DNA of 64,000 nt from Paenibacillus oryzisoli (GCF_001653565.1 NZ_LYPB01000042.1:1-64000); one strand, 5' to 3'. Counted from the first letter of the stretch, positions 1 to 9,926 are shown. Notes: a model not told the origin generated them from the sequence alone. A program made the numbers and translations.

Positions 1-79
1 CGCTGGAGGAGCCGAATGCGATGACCCGCACGTTCGGTTCTGTGAGAGGCCCATGCAACTATGCATGGGCCTACTCTAT
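1..79 (+). ncRNA. 3' end of a group II intron (domains V and VI)
   Basis: This is the tail of a self-splicing group II intron; the rest, including any reverse transcriptase gene, lies left of the window. Domain V is readable at about 9-40: GAGCCGAA pairs with TTCGGTTC, an inner TGCG pairs with CGCA, and a CG bulge separates the two stems, as in bacterial domain V. Domain VI follows: GAG-AGGCCCATGCA pairs with TGCATGGGCCT-CTC and leaves A73 unpaired. An unpaired adenosine 7-8 nt from the 3' splice site is the usual branch point, which puts the intron end at about 79. The family is recognised from structure. Whether the whole intron is intact cannot be judged here. Confidence 0.8.
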
Positions 80-196
80 TTGCGGATACTGGGATTTTTA
101 TGAGAAATCTTAAATATCTTTTAGCAGGATGGATTCAGACGATTTACCCTCTATCTCACAACTTCTATGATGGGTGTATTGGAGGTTGAAACAAAT

Positions 197-3100
197 ATGG
201 CGAAATTAGGAAAATCGGAAGAATCAATAGCAATGGGGACATTAAGTCATGCTGATCTCATCGACAAATTTACAAATCCACCTATAGAGCATCGCGCTAT
301 CCCGTTCTGGTCGTGGAATGGCAAGTTGGAGCAATCCGAATTAGATACCCAAGTCGAAGGTTTCAAGGAACAAGGAATGGGCGGATTCATGATGCATGTG
401 CGGGAAGGTCTTGAAACTCCTTACATGGGTGATGAGTTTATGGATCGTATCAAGGAAACCGTCGCTAAGGCGAAAGCCGAAGGGGTGTCGGCATGGTTAT
501 ATGATGAAGACCGATATTCGTCTGGCATGGGCGGGGGTATGGTGCCTCGTATTGGTGGTGATGCTGTACGCGCCAAGGCATTGTCGCTTACCATATGCCG
601 AAGTTACGTGATGGATGAATCCATTCAAGCTGTGTATCGAGCCATCATAAATGGAAATGAGCTGGCCAGCTGCCTGAGGCTATCGGAGGTCCATACGGCT
701 GGCAGCACACTTGACGGAGCAGAAGTTTACTTAGTTATGAGACGACTTATTGCTTCTCCCAACGATTGGTGCCACGGTGATACGTATACGGACACTATGA
801 ACCCGGAATCGGCGCGCATCTTTATCGAAACGACGTATGAACGTTACAAAGAGGCTGTCGGTGATGAATTTGGGGGGACAATACCCGGTATTTTTACAGA
901 TGAGCCTTTTATACTCGGTTTCAGGGAACAGTTAAATGAGCCGGAATGGACTTGGATCTCGTGGTCGGAGTACATGCCTCAAACTTTTGCCGCTAAAAAT
1001 GGGTATGAGATTTGGGACACTCTTCCCTACTTTTTTTACCGAGGCGAGCCCTCCTCCAAGATACGTTTCGATTACTGGAAGACGGTCACCGACATGTTCT
1101 GCGAGGCCTACACAAAGCAAATTGGGGACTGGTGCAGGGCGAATGGGATTTCATTTACTGGCCATTACTGCTGTGAAGAAGATGTGGTAGAAGCAGCTCG
1201 GTATGGAGGTGCTGTTAGCCTCATTACCGTTATATGGATATTCCCGGTATCGATACATTGTGTGAACAGACCAATGAAAGCCTGTCGATCAAGGAGGTGT
1301 CCAGTGTTGCTCATCAGTATGGCAAGAAGAAGGTCATTACGGAAACTTACGGAGTAACGGGGTGGGCTTTCTCGTTTGAAGGCCGCAAATGGATCGGGGA
1401 TTGGCAATTCGTACTAGGTGTTAACGTGTTAACCCACCATTTGGCGCTTTACACGCTGCGTGGATGCCGCAAAAGGGATTACCCGCCTTCCTTTAATTAC
1501 AACGTGAACTGGTGGGAACATAATCATGTGATGGAGGATTATTTTGCCAGACTAGGCTCAGTGCTGAGCGAAGGACATGTCGTTCGAGATGTGTTAGTCA
1601 TTCATCCTGCCGCATCCGTATGGGCTAAGCTCGGTAAGGATGTACAAGCGGCGCAGTGGCGTAATCAAGGTGGCAATTCAGAAGAACTCAGCCATTATAG
1701 CCTGGCATTTAACGATTTTATTCGTCAGCTTCTTGGTGAGCACTATGACTTTGATCTAGGGGATGAACTGATCCTTGAAGAGATTGGAAGTGTTGAGGGA
1801 GACCAACTTTGGGTTGGGGAAGCCGCCTATCGGGTTGTGGTACTTCCATCACTATCCAATTTACTGAGAACCACATATAAGCTGCTTCTCAACTACTTGA
1901 ATGCCGGGGGACTTCTTTTTTCATTTGGAGACGTACCAGCTATGTTGGACGGAGTAGTGTCGGAGGAACTGCAACTCTTGACTGGGCACCCGCGGTTTAA
2001 GCAGCTTCCGTCCAGGCATCACCTAGCCGTAGAATTAGAAGCCGTCGTCCCGCGAACGGTTAGTCTATTGGACCGCAATGGACGTGAAGCAGACCGACTT
2101 CTGTACATGCGCCGTGAACTTAAGGATTGTACGATTGTATTTGTCGTCAACAATGACAGGGAAGCTGCACATGTCGTGGAGGTTCGCATCCAAGGGAATG
2201 GACGGGTTGAAGAGTGGGATCTGCTATCTGGTCAAAGGGGAGAGAAACCGGCGAAGGCACAGAACGGCTACGTCGTAATGCAAGAAAAATTTGGGCCAAC
2301 GGATTCGAAGTTGTTCGTCATTTCTCACAATGATGAGCTTCCACTAGGGAGTCAGCAGCCTCAAGGTGAGCTAAAGCCTCTGACGGCGCTGGGACCGATG
2401 GCTTCATTTTCGCGGACGGCGCATAACGCCTTGGTTCTGGATCGTTGTCAATACCAGCTTCGAGACGAAACGTGGTCACATGTCATGGATGTGTGGCAAG
2501 CGCAACGGGAACTTCGTGAGAAACTGAACATGAGACAAGTTTATATGAATAGCAATTATCAAAGATATCTGTGGATTCATGAGCCGCACGAAAATGATGG
2601 CACGCCTGCTGCTTTTCGCTGGGTTTTCAATGTGAAGGATGTTCCAACAACAAATACATTCTTGGCTTGCGAGCAGGCGGAACGCTTCCAATTCAGATTA
2701 AATGGTCAACTTGTTGCAGAGGTGCCAAGCGGCTGGTACTTGGACAGGTGTATGTCGACCCTTAAGTTGCCAAATCTGATTGAAGGGGAAAATGTATTGG
2801 AGATCCATTGTGCGTATACGCATGATATGGAAATAGAGAATGTTTTTCTTCTCGGCGATTTTGCAATTGATTACAACCAATGTCTGATCAAAGAACAGGA
2901 TAAGCTTCGATTCGGGGATTGGTGCCTGCAGGGTTATCCACATTATTGCGGAAGCATGGTTTATCATTTTGATCTTAATATCGACGAAACTGGCAGCAAG
3001 AGAACGTTACTGGAAATGGGCCCATATGAAGCAGTCACATTAAACCTTAAGGTAAACGGGAAGCAGGGGAAGGTGATTCCTTGGCGGGCTGCTGGAACAG

Positions 3101-3330
3101 TGGATCTTACCGATGACTTGATTACAGGAATGAACCGAATTGATATCGAAGTGGTGGGTAGTCCTCGTAATTTGCTGGGGCCGCTTCATGAGCTCCGTAC
3201 GAACCAGGCTTGGACGGACTGGTGGTCATATCATTCATCAGGTAAAGAGTATACGCAGGATTATATCCTGCATCCTTATGGCTTATTGGGACAAATTCAT
3301 ATATATCAAATGGCGACAGATCAAACATAA
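197..3330 (+). pseudogene. GH106-like glycoside hydrolase (alpha-L-rhamnosidase type), frameshifted
   Basis: Two overlapping reading frames together encode one protein of about 1044 residues, the usual size of large GH106-like enzymes, which remove terminal sugars such as L-rhamnose. The first frame has the family's N-terminal pattern (NPP...PFWSWN, GGFMMHVREGL, AWLYDEDRYSSG, FTDEPF). It loses the family sequence after about position 1215. The family sequence resumes in another frame as HYRYMDIPGID and continues into jelly-roll-like C-terminal domains. Restoring one base near 1219-1220 (GTTAGCCTCAT) rejoins the frames. The start at 197 has TTGGAGGT eight to ten nt upstream; an upstream in-frame ATG at 167 lacks an SD. 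There is no signal peptide, so the product would be cytoplasmic. This may be a real lesion or a sequence error. Confidence 0.75.
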
Positions 3331-3425
3331 GCGTTTTTACGAAAGGTGGTATTATTATTAGAAAATCTAAAAGTAGTTGATATTTCAGCAGTTGTGTTGA
3401 TTTACGGACGTTGAATGCGTGCCAT

Positions 3426-3441
3426 ATGATAGCGTTATCAA
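3426..3441 (+). promoter_or_regulatory. Candidate cre (CcpA) site
   Basis: ATGATAGCGTTATCAA matches the cre consensus WTGNAARCGNWWWCAW at 15 of 16 positions and is nearly palindromic. It lies about 85 nt upstream of the importer 1 binding-protein gene, a position suited to catabolite repression. Binding is inferred. Confidence 0.55.
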
Positions 3442-3526
3442 AGGGGCCAGATGTGAAACAGTTTATGAAATTGTCCTGATGATAAGTGATACGAATTAAA
3501 TAAAAGAGGGACGGTGTATTCAACTT

Positions 3527-5056
3527 ATGTTAAAGAAGAAGGTTACCAAAGGAGCCGTGGTGTTCACACTGGCAGCAGCGCTTCTTGCAGGTTGTACCGG
3601 GAATGGAGGTACGGACGTTTCAACGAGTTCTCCTACTACAAGCACGCCAACCGGTACAACGACTAAAGCGCCTGAAGCGGCAACTTTACGCTTACTAACG
3701 GATGCTTCAACGGCATGGCCGGCTAAGAAGGACTGGGCAGTATGGAAGTGGATAAAGGAAAAAACCAACATTACGATTAATCAGGAGCTGCATACCGGTC
3801 CTGAGTCCTTGGCTCTTGCTGTCGCTTCCGGCGACATGCCAGATATCATGTCTGTGTTTCCTGTAGAAGCTCAGAAGTATGGTCCGCAGGGTGCTTTTCT
3901 GGATCTCTCGAAACACCTCGACAAAATGCCTAATCTGAAAGCCTTCCTGATATCCAGGCCTGATGTCGCTCGTAGAATGACATCCCCAGGGGGCGAAATG
4001 TACCATGTCCTGAATGATGGCGCTGGTGCCGGTAACAGAATGACCTTCCTATACCGAGATGATATCTTCGCGAAACACTCGCTGAGTGAGCCCAAAACTT
4101 GGGAAGAGATGTATGAGACCGCGAAGAAGCTGAAGCAACTATACCCAGATAGCTATCCATTTGTATTCCGTCATGGGATCGGTACGTTGAATTCCTTTGC
4201 TCCGCAGTTCGGTATTTATCCATTCTTCTTCGAAGACCCAACGACTGGCAAGATCAAGCTTGGGGTTACGGATCCAGGTGCCAAGAAGATGGTCGAGATG
4301 TTGAATAAATTTTATAAAGATGCTTTGATTCCACCAGACTGGCTATCAATGGATTATAAGGCGTGGACGCAATTCATTCTAAACAACAAATCGTTTATAA
4401 GCATTCAATTCATCGGTCAAATCGAAATCATGAACACGCAGCTTCAGAATGGCGCTCATTTGAAATTCATGCCTCCTCCTTTAGGTTATGGAACTAAGGC
4501 CTATAGCCCGAAAGGCGACTATGAGATATATGGTCTCGCCATTTCCTCCAAAACCAAAAATCTGGAAGCTGCGCTGCGTTATCTCGATTTTATTTATTCC
4601 AAGGAAGGTATCGATATTCTTAGTTGGGGTAAAGAAGGGGAAACCTATACGGTTGTTGATGGCAAAAGAAAGTTCCTTCCAAAGTTTAAAGAGCCTAATG
4701 ATCTGCGTAAAGAACTGGGTATCATGACAACAGGAACTTATGGTTATGTTGATTTCGAAGCTTCTAAGTCGCTCAGTAATGCCAATGAACAATATTCTCA
4801 TACGGAAGCAGCCAAATATGATTATCCTGTGATTAACAGTTTACCTCCACTCAGTGGGGAAGAGAAGAGCGCGATTTCGACGATAGAGGATCAACTCCTC
4901 AAATATTATGAGAGCTCTTTAGCTAAATTTATTATGGGTGAAACCCCAATGACGCAGTGGGATGCCTTCCTTGCTGAAATGCAAAGGATTGGTTCGCAAA
5001 AGGTTATAGATACTTACCAAATTGGCCTCGATCGTCTGAAAAAGAACTCGAAATAG
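3527..5056 (+). CDS. ABC importer 1, sugar-binding lipoprotein (LplA-type)
   Basis: This is a 509-residue extracellular solute-binding protein. A basic N-terminus and hydrophobic stretch end in the lipobox LLAGC (about residues 19-23), so it should be lipidated and held on the outer face of the membrane. A Thr/Ser-rich linker follows, then the binding domain, with the LplA-type segment SWGKEGETYTVV in the C-terminal half. The partial binding protein at the right end of the window carries nearly the same segment. The SD-like AAAGAGGG (about 3503-3510) is rather far from the ATG. A hairpin and two permease genes follow, so this is the binding component of importer 1. The substrate is not evident; oligosaccharides released by the neighbouring enzymes are the likely ligands. 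Confidence 0.9.
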   Translation: MLKKKVTKGAVVFTLAAALLAGCTGNGGTDVSTSSPTTSTPTGTTTKAPEAATLRLLTDASTAWPAKKDWAVWKWIKEKTNITINQELHTGPESLALAVASGDMPDIMSVFPVEAQKYGPQGAFLDLSKHLDKMPNLKAFLISRPDVARRMTSPGGEMYHVLNDGAGAGNRMTFLYRDDIFAKHSLSEPKTWEEMYETAKKLKQLYPDSYPFVFRHGIGTLNSFAPQFGIYPFFFEDPTTGKIKLGVTDPGAKKMVEMLNKFYKDALIPPDWLSMDYKAWTQFILNNKSFISIQFIGQIEIMNTQLQNGAHLKFMPPPLGYGTKAYSPKGDYEIYGLAISSKTKNLEAALRYLDFIYSKEGIDILSWGKEGETYTVVDGKRKFLPKFKEPNDLRKELGIMTTGTYGYVDFEASKSLSNANEQYSHTEAAKYDYPVINSLPPLSGEEKSAISTIEDQLLKYYESSLAKFIMGETPMTQWDAFLAEMQRIGSQKVIDTYQIGLDRLKKNSK

Positions 5057-5069
5057 TTGATGAAATGAA

Positions 5070-5106
5070 CAGGGCCGAACATGAGTAGGATCGTTTCGGC
5101 CCTATT
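5070..5106 (+). terminator. Intercistronic hairpin, importer 1
   Basis: AGGGCCGAA pairs with TTCGGCCCT across a 14-nt loop, followed by a weak T-rich tail (ATTTCTTT). It lies between the binding-protein and permease genes, so partial termination or mRNA protection would give more binding protein than permease. Confidence 0.7.
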
Positions 5107-5128
5107 TCTTTAGAAAGGAGACTCGCCA

Positions 5129-6037
5129 TTGAAGCTATCCATTCTCAAGCAAATGAAGCGAGATCACATCTTTTTACTCATGCTTGCTCCCGTGTTGGTG
5201 TACTATATCATGTTCAGATATGTGCCAATGTTTGGGATTGTCATCTCATTCGTGGATTACAATCTGTTCAAGGGGTTAGCAGGGAGTGAATGGGTTGGCC
5301 TTAAATATTATAAGTTATTCTTTGCCAATCCAGATGCCCCTGTTATTATCAAAAACACGATACTTCTCGGGGGATATAAGCTCCTATTTGGTTTCCCGGC
5401 ACCAATCATTCTAGCTATATTAATCAATGAGCTAAGGAATAAGATATACAAAAGAGTCATACAAACGGTCAGTTATTTGCCCTATTTTTTATCCCTTGTG
5501 GTCGTTTCAAGTATTATTGTTATGTTTTTGTCCCCAAGCAATGGCTTGGTTAACGAGTTGCTCCAAAAGATGGGATTCCCAGCGATTAATTTCTTGCAGA
5601 AATCCGAATGGTTTCGAACGATTTATGTCGGCTCGGAAATTTGGCAACACACGGGTTGGAACTCGATTATTTTCCTAGCTGCCATCACGACCATTGATCC
5701 TCAGCTTTATGAGGCGGCTAAGATGGATGGAGCGGGCAGGTTTAGACAAATCTGGCATGTAACGCTGCCCGGGATGGCCACGACAGTCGTTATCATGTTC
5801 ATTGTGCAGATAGGCTATGTACTGGAAATCGGTTTTGAGAAAGTGTTTCTTTTGTCCAATGCTGCTACCTATGATACGGCGGACGTTATAGCCACTTACG
5901 TATACCGCGTGGGTATCTTGCAAGGCGGATTCAGTTATGGTACGGCTATTGATTTATTTATGGGAGTTATTGGATTCCTCCTAGTTTATTTGAGTAATAA
6001 GCTCAGTCGTAAATATGGGGAAACCAGCCTATGGTAA
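5129..6037 (+). CDS. ABC importer 1, permease (LplB family)
   Basis: This 302-residue protein has about six hydrophobic helices and the binding-protein-dependent transport signature YEAAKMDGAG near residue 195, the loop that docks on the ATPase. FRYVPMFGIVISF near the N-terminus is typical of LplB. The start is TTG: AAAGGAG at 5114-5120 lies eight nt before it, while the first in-frame ATG (MKRDHIF, about 5153) has no SD. The last codons overlap the next permease gene by 7 nt (ATGGTAA), which indicates translational coupling. With its partner it forms the membrane channel of importer 1. Confidence 0.9.
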   Translation: MKLSILKQMKRDHIFLLMLAPVLVYYIMFRYVPMFGIVISFVDYNLFKGLAGSEWVGLKYYKLFFANPDAPVIIKNTILLGGYKLLFGFPAPIILAILINELRNKIYKRVIQTVSYLPYFLSLVVVSSIIVMFLSPSNGLVNELLQKMGFPAINFLQKSEWFRTIYVGSEIWQHTGWNSIIFLAAITTIDPQLYEAAKMDGAGRFRQIWHVTLPGMATTVVIMFIVQIGYVLEIGFEKVFLLSNAATYDTADVIATYVYRVGILQGGFSYGTAIDLFMGVIGFLLVYLSNKLSRKYGETSLW

Positions 6038-6918
6038 GGGAGAAGATGAGGTTGAGAAAACGGATAAGTCTGTTTGATATTGCAAACGTCCTGCTGTTGG
6101 GAATCTTCGCTTGCTGTATGTTATTTCCCTTCATCCATATGGCAGCAGTTTCCATAAGTTCAGCAGAATATGTAACTTCTAATCGGATCAGTTTTTGGCC
6201 CAAAGGGATTCATTTGGATGCTTACAAGTCCGTTCTAAAGGATAATCGTATACTGCTCGGGTACAAAAATACACTGATTTATGTAACGGTGGGAACCACC
6301 CTTTCGCTTATATTTACCACATTGGGAGCCTATGCCTTATCGAGGAAAGTTCTCGTCTTTGGCAGAACGCTTATGTTGCTCATCGTATTCACCATGCTGT
6401 TCAGTGGCGGCTTAATTCCCAATTATCTCGTTGTACGCAGCTATGGCTTATTAGATACGAGATGGGCCATTATCTTGCCATCCCTTGTATCATCCTATTT
6501 CCTGATCATCATGCGCACGTTTTTTCAAGGTATTCCAAGTGAACTAGAGGAATCTGGCAAAATAGATGGACTATCTGACTTGGGCAACCTGTGGAGGATC
6601 GTACTTCCGCTGTCCAAACCTGTCATGATGACGATTGGCTTATTTTATGCGGTGCAAGTTTGGAGTAACTTTTTCTCTGCACTTATCTATATAAGAGATG
6701 CGAGCTTGTACCCGCTCCAAGTTACCATTCGGAATATTGTTCTGATCGGTCAGGTCTCGGATACAACGGTAACCACAGCTATGGGAGATAAACCAATCGT
6801 CTTGGAGTCTCTGAAATATGCAGTTATTCTTGTTGGTACATTGCCAATATTGTTGATCTATCCTTTTATTCAGAAGCATTTTGTTCAAGGCGCGACGTTG
6901 GGTTCGGTCAAAGGCTAA
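6031..6918 (+). CDS. ABC importer 1, permease (YtcP/LplC family)
   Basis: The product is a 295-residue polytopic membrane protein of the YtcP/LplC group. The conserved ATPase-contact loop reads LEESGKIDG...LPLSKP, and the family ending FVQGATLGSVKG is present. It overlaps the LplB-type gene by 7 nt. The chosen ATG at 6031 lies within the end of that gene; ATG at 6046 (MRLRKRISLFD) is an alternative, but its GGGAG would be only about 3 nt away. No ATPase gene is present here, so the importer must use one encoded elsewhere, as is common for this family in Bacillales. Confidence 0.9.
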   Translation: MVREKMRLRKRISLFDIANVLLLGIFACCMLFPFIHMAAVSISSAEYVTSNRISFWPKGIHLDAYKSVLKDNRILLGYKNTLIYVTVGTTLSLIFTTLGAYALSRKVLVFGRTLMLLIVFTMLFSGGLIPNYLVVRSYGLLDTRWAIILPSLVSSYFLIIMRTFFQGIPSELEESGKIDGLSDLGNLWRIVLPLSKPVMMTIGLFYAVQVWSNFFSALIYIRDASLYPLQVTIRNIVLIGQVSDTTVTTAMGDKPIVLESLKYAVILVGTLPILLIYPFIQKHFVQGATLGSVKG

Positions 6919-6989
6919 GGAGAGGCGCGGGTACAATTTATTGTGTGGCACACTCATCTGCGCCTAGCTCACGGGTCGGGCTAAGCAAA

Positions 6990-7174
6990 TAACTGGATTT
7001 TCTACAGCTAATTCAAGAGAAATCATCACGATTTGCACAATAACTGGATTTCCTCCCGTTATTTCAGGCCAATTCAGTCAAACGGAACCTGTTGAGTAGA
7101 ATTAGATGTAGGAAATCCAGTTAAACTCCCTAAACGCTAGATTTATTCGGAAATAGATGTAGAAAATCCAGTTA
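6990..7174. repeat. Palindromic array of 51-nt intergenic repeats
   Basis: Four copies of an 18-20 nt core lie in the gap between two convergent genes. Two read TAACTGGATTTTCTACA-like (starting 6990 and 7041), and two are the reverse complement, ending GAAAATCCAGTTA-like (ending 7123 and 7174). Copies within each pair are exactly 51 nt apart, and the pairs face each other, so the array is a long imperfect inverted repeat. The same core with 51-nt spacing recurs at 31147-31330, and a single copy is at 54082. Confidence 0.75.
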
Positions 7175-7196
7175 ATCCCCCAATAAGACGCAATTT

Positions 7197-7246
7197 AAAA
7201 GCGGCAGTCTAGGACGGTGTCAAGCCTTCCAAGACTGCTGCTTTTT
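7197..7246. terminator. Bidirectional terminator
   Basis: AAAAGCGGCAGTCT pairs with AGACTGCTGCTTTTT (one wobble) across a 21-nt loop. It is placed to stop transcription of both importer 1 and the convergent AraC gene. Confidence 0.75.
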
Positions 7247-7251
7247 GGATG

Positions 7252-8055
7252 TTATACGCGGTAATTCTTGCGATACCCAGAGGGACTAATGCCCATCTGA
7301 TTTGAAAATACGCGACTGAAATAAAAAGCGTTTTGAAACCCACATTGTTCAGCAATGTTTTCGAGCGTGTCTTGGGTTTCAACGAGTAATATGCGAGCAC
7401 GGGCTAGTCGCACTTTGGTTGCAAAGCGCACAGGGGATAAGCCATAGGCCGATTGGAAACGCCGTGTAAGCTGAGAGCTGCTAATGCCGAGTGTTGCGGC
7501 AAGCTCTTGTAAGGACAGTTCGTGTTCACATGTCCGTGACTCAATATAGGCAGCTGCCTTGTTCATTAAAGGGTCAACGGTTCCAGCATTATTATGCTGG
7601 GCTTTGTATTGTTCACGATGGGATTGGAAAATAAGATCCTCAATCAGGTGCTGCGCATCTCCCCTGTACTGTTGGTGAAGATCCTCTGTTTCTTGCCACT
7701 CACGCAGATATTGAAACGTGGATCGAAGTCGACTGACATCTTTCAATCGTACAACTTGGGGGAGTGTCCAATCACCTGAACAGGTGAATTCACAGAAATG
7801 AAAGGACAGCGTCTGCTGTACATGGCGTTTCAATGTGTGACTCGGTGGACAAAAGATCAATTCGCCAAATTGAGTCAGCTGCTCTTTGGTATCGTCTCCG
7901 CCATCGATGGTGAAGGAAAAGCTGCCATCTTGGGCTGCCAGCATGACCCAACCTTGATACATATCTTCGGCTAATGAAAACTGCTCACGTTGTTCCCCAT
8001 AATAATAACGGGTTAATTGGATGTTGGGAATCAAATGTCCAATCCACCTTTCCAT
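7252..8055 (-). CDS. AraC family transcriptional regulator
   Basis: This is a one-component regulator of about 267 residues. Its N-terminal half is a cupin-like ligand domain (FTIDGG..., GELIFCPPSHTLKRH). Its C-terminal half has two helix-turn-helix motifs (LSLQELAATLGISSSQLTRRF; IAEQCGFQNAFYFSRVF), the AraC DNA-binding pair. The frame stays open far upstream, but that part overlaps the divergent PhyH gene and does not look like this family. I place the start at MERWIGHLIP; MHEVILI at 8091 is an alternative, and neither has a good SD. It may control importer 1 or the divergent dioxygenase gene. Confidence 0.8.
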   Translation of the reverse strand: MERWIGHLIPNIQLTRYYYGEQREQFSLAEDMYQGWVMLAAQDGSFSFTIDGGDDTKEQLTQFGELIFCPPSHTLKRHVQQTLSFHFCEFTCSGDWTLPQVVRLKDVSRLRSTFQYLREWQETEDLHQQYRGDAQHLIEDLIFQSHREQYKAQHNNAGTVDPLMNKAAAYIESRTCEHELSLQELAATLGISSSQLTRRFQSAYGLSPVRFATKVRLARARILLVETQDTLENIAEQCGFQNAFYFSRVFSNQMGISPSGYRKNYRV

Positions 8056-8185
8056 GCAAAAAAGTATATGTATAAGTATAACTTCGTGCATGGAATAAGG
8101 GAAGTATTCGCTGTAATATAAGGATATAAACAAGCCGACCATTACGGAATGTCGGCAAAAAAACAAATGAGAGGTTGGGGTTTGC

Positions 8186-8959
8186 ATGAAAAAGAAATCC
8201 TTGAATATCTTGACACACGAGCAATTGAAGACGTATAACGAGCAGGGATACTTGGTTTTACGAAACGTATTTACAGAGTCGGAAGCGAAAGTCATTCAAA
8301 CAGAGTGCGATCAATTGCTAACTTTAGGTGATTACACAGATAAACTCAATGTCCGTGCTGGTCATAAAAGTTACGTTGACGGGTCAATTGCCATTGAGCG
8401 CCTAGACCCTGTGCATGATATTTCAGCAGTGTTTGCCGATTTAGTGAAAGACGAGCGACTTCTGGCCCCATTGCGTGACATTTATTTGGATGAGCCGTTA
8501 CTTTTCAAAGATAAATTAATCTACAAGCTCCCTGGGTCTAATGGTTACTCGATGCATCAAGATGCTGCGTGGTGGCAAGGGTTCCCAATTGAAGGATTGA
8601 TCTCGGTGATGGTTGCGATTGATGGTGCGACAACTGCAAATGGTGGCTTGGAGTTATTCCCTGGATACCATGGACATTTGCGTTCAACACCTGGTGAATT
8701 AAGAAACATGAATGCGGAAGAGATTGCTGAAATCGATCCTAAGAAGGGTGAAATTGTAGAAACAAACCCAGGGGATGTTATTATATTTCATTCCTTCACA
8801 CCTCACCAAAGTGGAGCTAACACATCACAAGTAAGCCGTAAACAGTTATATTTGACATACTCCCCAAGTAAAAACGGTGACTTATATAAAGCTCATTATC
8901 AGCATTACCAACGTTACAGTTTAATGGGGAAAGACACTTCTAGCTATTATTTCTTGTAA
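8186..8959 (+). CDS. Phytanoyl-CoA dioxygenase (PhyH) family protein
   Basis: This 257-residue protein belongs to the Fe(II)/2-oxoglutarate-dependent PhyH oxygenases. The iron-binding triad is visible: H124-x-D126 in MHQDAAWW and H207 in GDVIIFHSFTPHQSGAN. R218 is suited to hold 2-oxoglutarate. There is no signal peptide or membrane segment, so it acts in the cytoplasm. The start follows GAGAGGTTGGGG. It is divergent from the AraC gene and followed by a hairpin, so it is probably a single-gene unit. The substrate is unknown. Family members hydroxylate varied small molecules, and its place here suggests, but does not show, a sugar-related one. Confidence 0.85.
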   Translation: MKKKSLNILTHEQLKTYNEQGYLVLRNVFTESEAKVIQTECDQLLTLGDYTDKLNVRAGHKSYVDGSIAIERLDPVHDISAVFADLVKDERLLAPLRDIYLDEPLLFKDKLIYKLPGSNGYSMHQDAAWWQGFPIEGLISVMVAIDGATTANGGLELFPGYHGHLRSTPGELRNMNAEEIAEIDPKKGEIVETNPGDVIIFHSFTPHQSGANTSQVSRKQLYLTYSPSKNGDLYKAHYQHYQRYSLMGKDTSSYYFL

Positions 8960-8968
8960 AATACATGA

Positions 8969-9001
8969 GGAGATCTGCCTACTAAAGGTAGATCTCTTTC
9001 C
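8969..9001 (+). terminator. Terminator after the PhyH gene
   Basis: AGATCTGCCT pairs with AGGTAGATCT across a short loop, followed by a CTTTCC tract. Confidence 0.6.
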
Positions 9002-9154
9002 ATTGCAGCTAAGCCATGCATGTCATGCATATTAATCGTAGAATCGTCCAAAAACACATAGAATCGTTAATCGCTTTCACTCCTGAATAGGGCTATTCTT
9101 AATGAGATATGAAAGATGCCAATATGCAAATCGCAATAGGAGGTTGAACCGCAT

Positions 9155-9904
9155 ATGTCAAGTAACAAGGAAGCAATACTAGCTCACGACTCACTTGTGT
9201 CCTTCTGGGACTTCCAAGAAGAAGCTGGACAATCCCGGGTTGCCATGGGACCTTATCGCTATACATTAGAAGAACAGGCTGGACCGATAAGCCGAGTGGA
9301 TGATGGTGTATTTGGCGCCTATGCAGCTAAATTAACATTTGGTCAATGGTTTAACTTGCCACGTGAGAATTGTCTAGCACTCGATTTCCATGGCCCGGAG
9401 GCACAAGTGACAATTCTAGCGTGGTTAAAACGTGAAGATAGACCAAATGGGCAATGCGAAGCCATTGCTGGCATGTGGAACGAAACAGAGAAGAAGCGTC
9501 AATATGCGATGTTTCTGAATTTGAGGATTTGGGATAGCGGGGATCAAGTCGGCGGTCATGTCTCCGCGGAAGGCGGACCGACGCCAGGGCATCCTTGGTG
9601 TATGACAACTGCGATTGGTTCAACACCATTAGTGAAAGAACAATGGTACGCACTTGCTTTTACATACGACGGTACCTATGCCAAAGTGTATATCGACGGT
9701 GTGTTGGATGAGAGGGAAACCTACAATCCTTATCTATACGAGAAAGGCCTATATGATGGCGGAGTCATGGGAGCGGATTTTACCGTAGGTGCGGTGCATC
9801 GCTCTGGCGAGATGGGCAATTTCTATGCGGGACTCATTGGTGGGTTGGCAGTACTGAATAAGGCGTTGACAAATGAGGAAATTCTTGCGTTAACGGGTAA
9901 GTAA
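9155..9904 (+). CDS. LamG/concanavalin A-like domain protein, cytoplasmic
   Basis: This 249-residue protein consists almost wholly of one LamG (laminin G/ConA-like) beta-sandwich. Signatures are LVSFWDFQEEAG near the start, WYALAFTYDGTYAKVYIDGVLDE in the middle, and a late GLIGGLAVLNKALTNEEI. The start follows AGGAGGTTG at ideal spacing. No signal peptide is present, which is unusual because most LamG modules are extracellular. It may bind a sugar ligand inside the cell or may be a small enzyme of that fold; no catalytic residues can be assigned. It is probably monocistronic, between two hairpins. Confidence 0.75.
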   Translation: MSSNKEAILAHDSLVSFWDFQEEAGQSRVAMGPYRYTLEEQAGPISRVDDGVFGAYAAKLTFGQWFNLPRENCLALDFHGPEAQVTILAWLKREDRPNGQCEAIAGMWNETEKKRQYAMFLNLRIWDSGDQVGGHVSAEGGPTPGHPWCMTTAIGSTPLVKEQWYALAFTYDGTYAKVYIDGVLDERETYNPYLYEKGLYDGGVMGADFTVGAVHRSGEMGNFYAGLIGGLAVLNKALTNEEILALTGK

Positions 9905-9926
9905 ATATTGAAACAGGTTCGCGTAA

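Noticed and set aside
6990..7174. Possible CRISPR array because of regular repeats
   Set aside because: Only four cores, two in inverted orientation; no cas genes; cores are diverged and too short for a CRISPR array.
8056..8295. Long N-terminal extension of the minus-strand AraC gene
   Set aside because: It overlaps the start of the divergent PhyH gene, is rich in Cys and Phe, and does not match the family.
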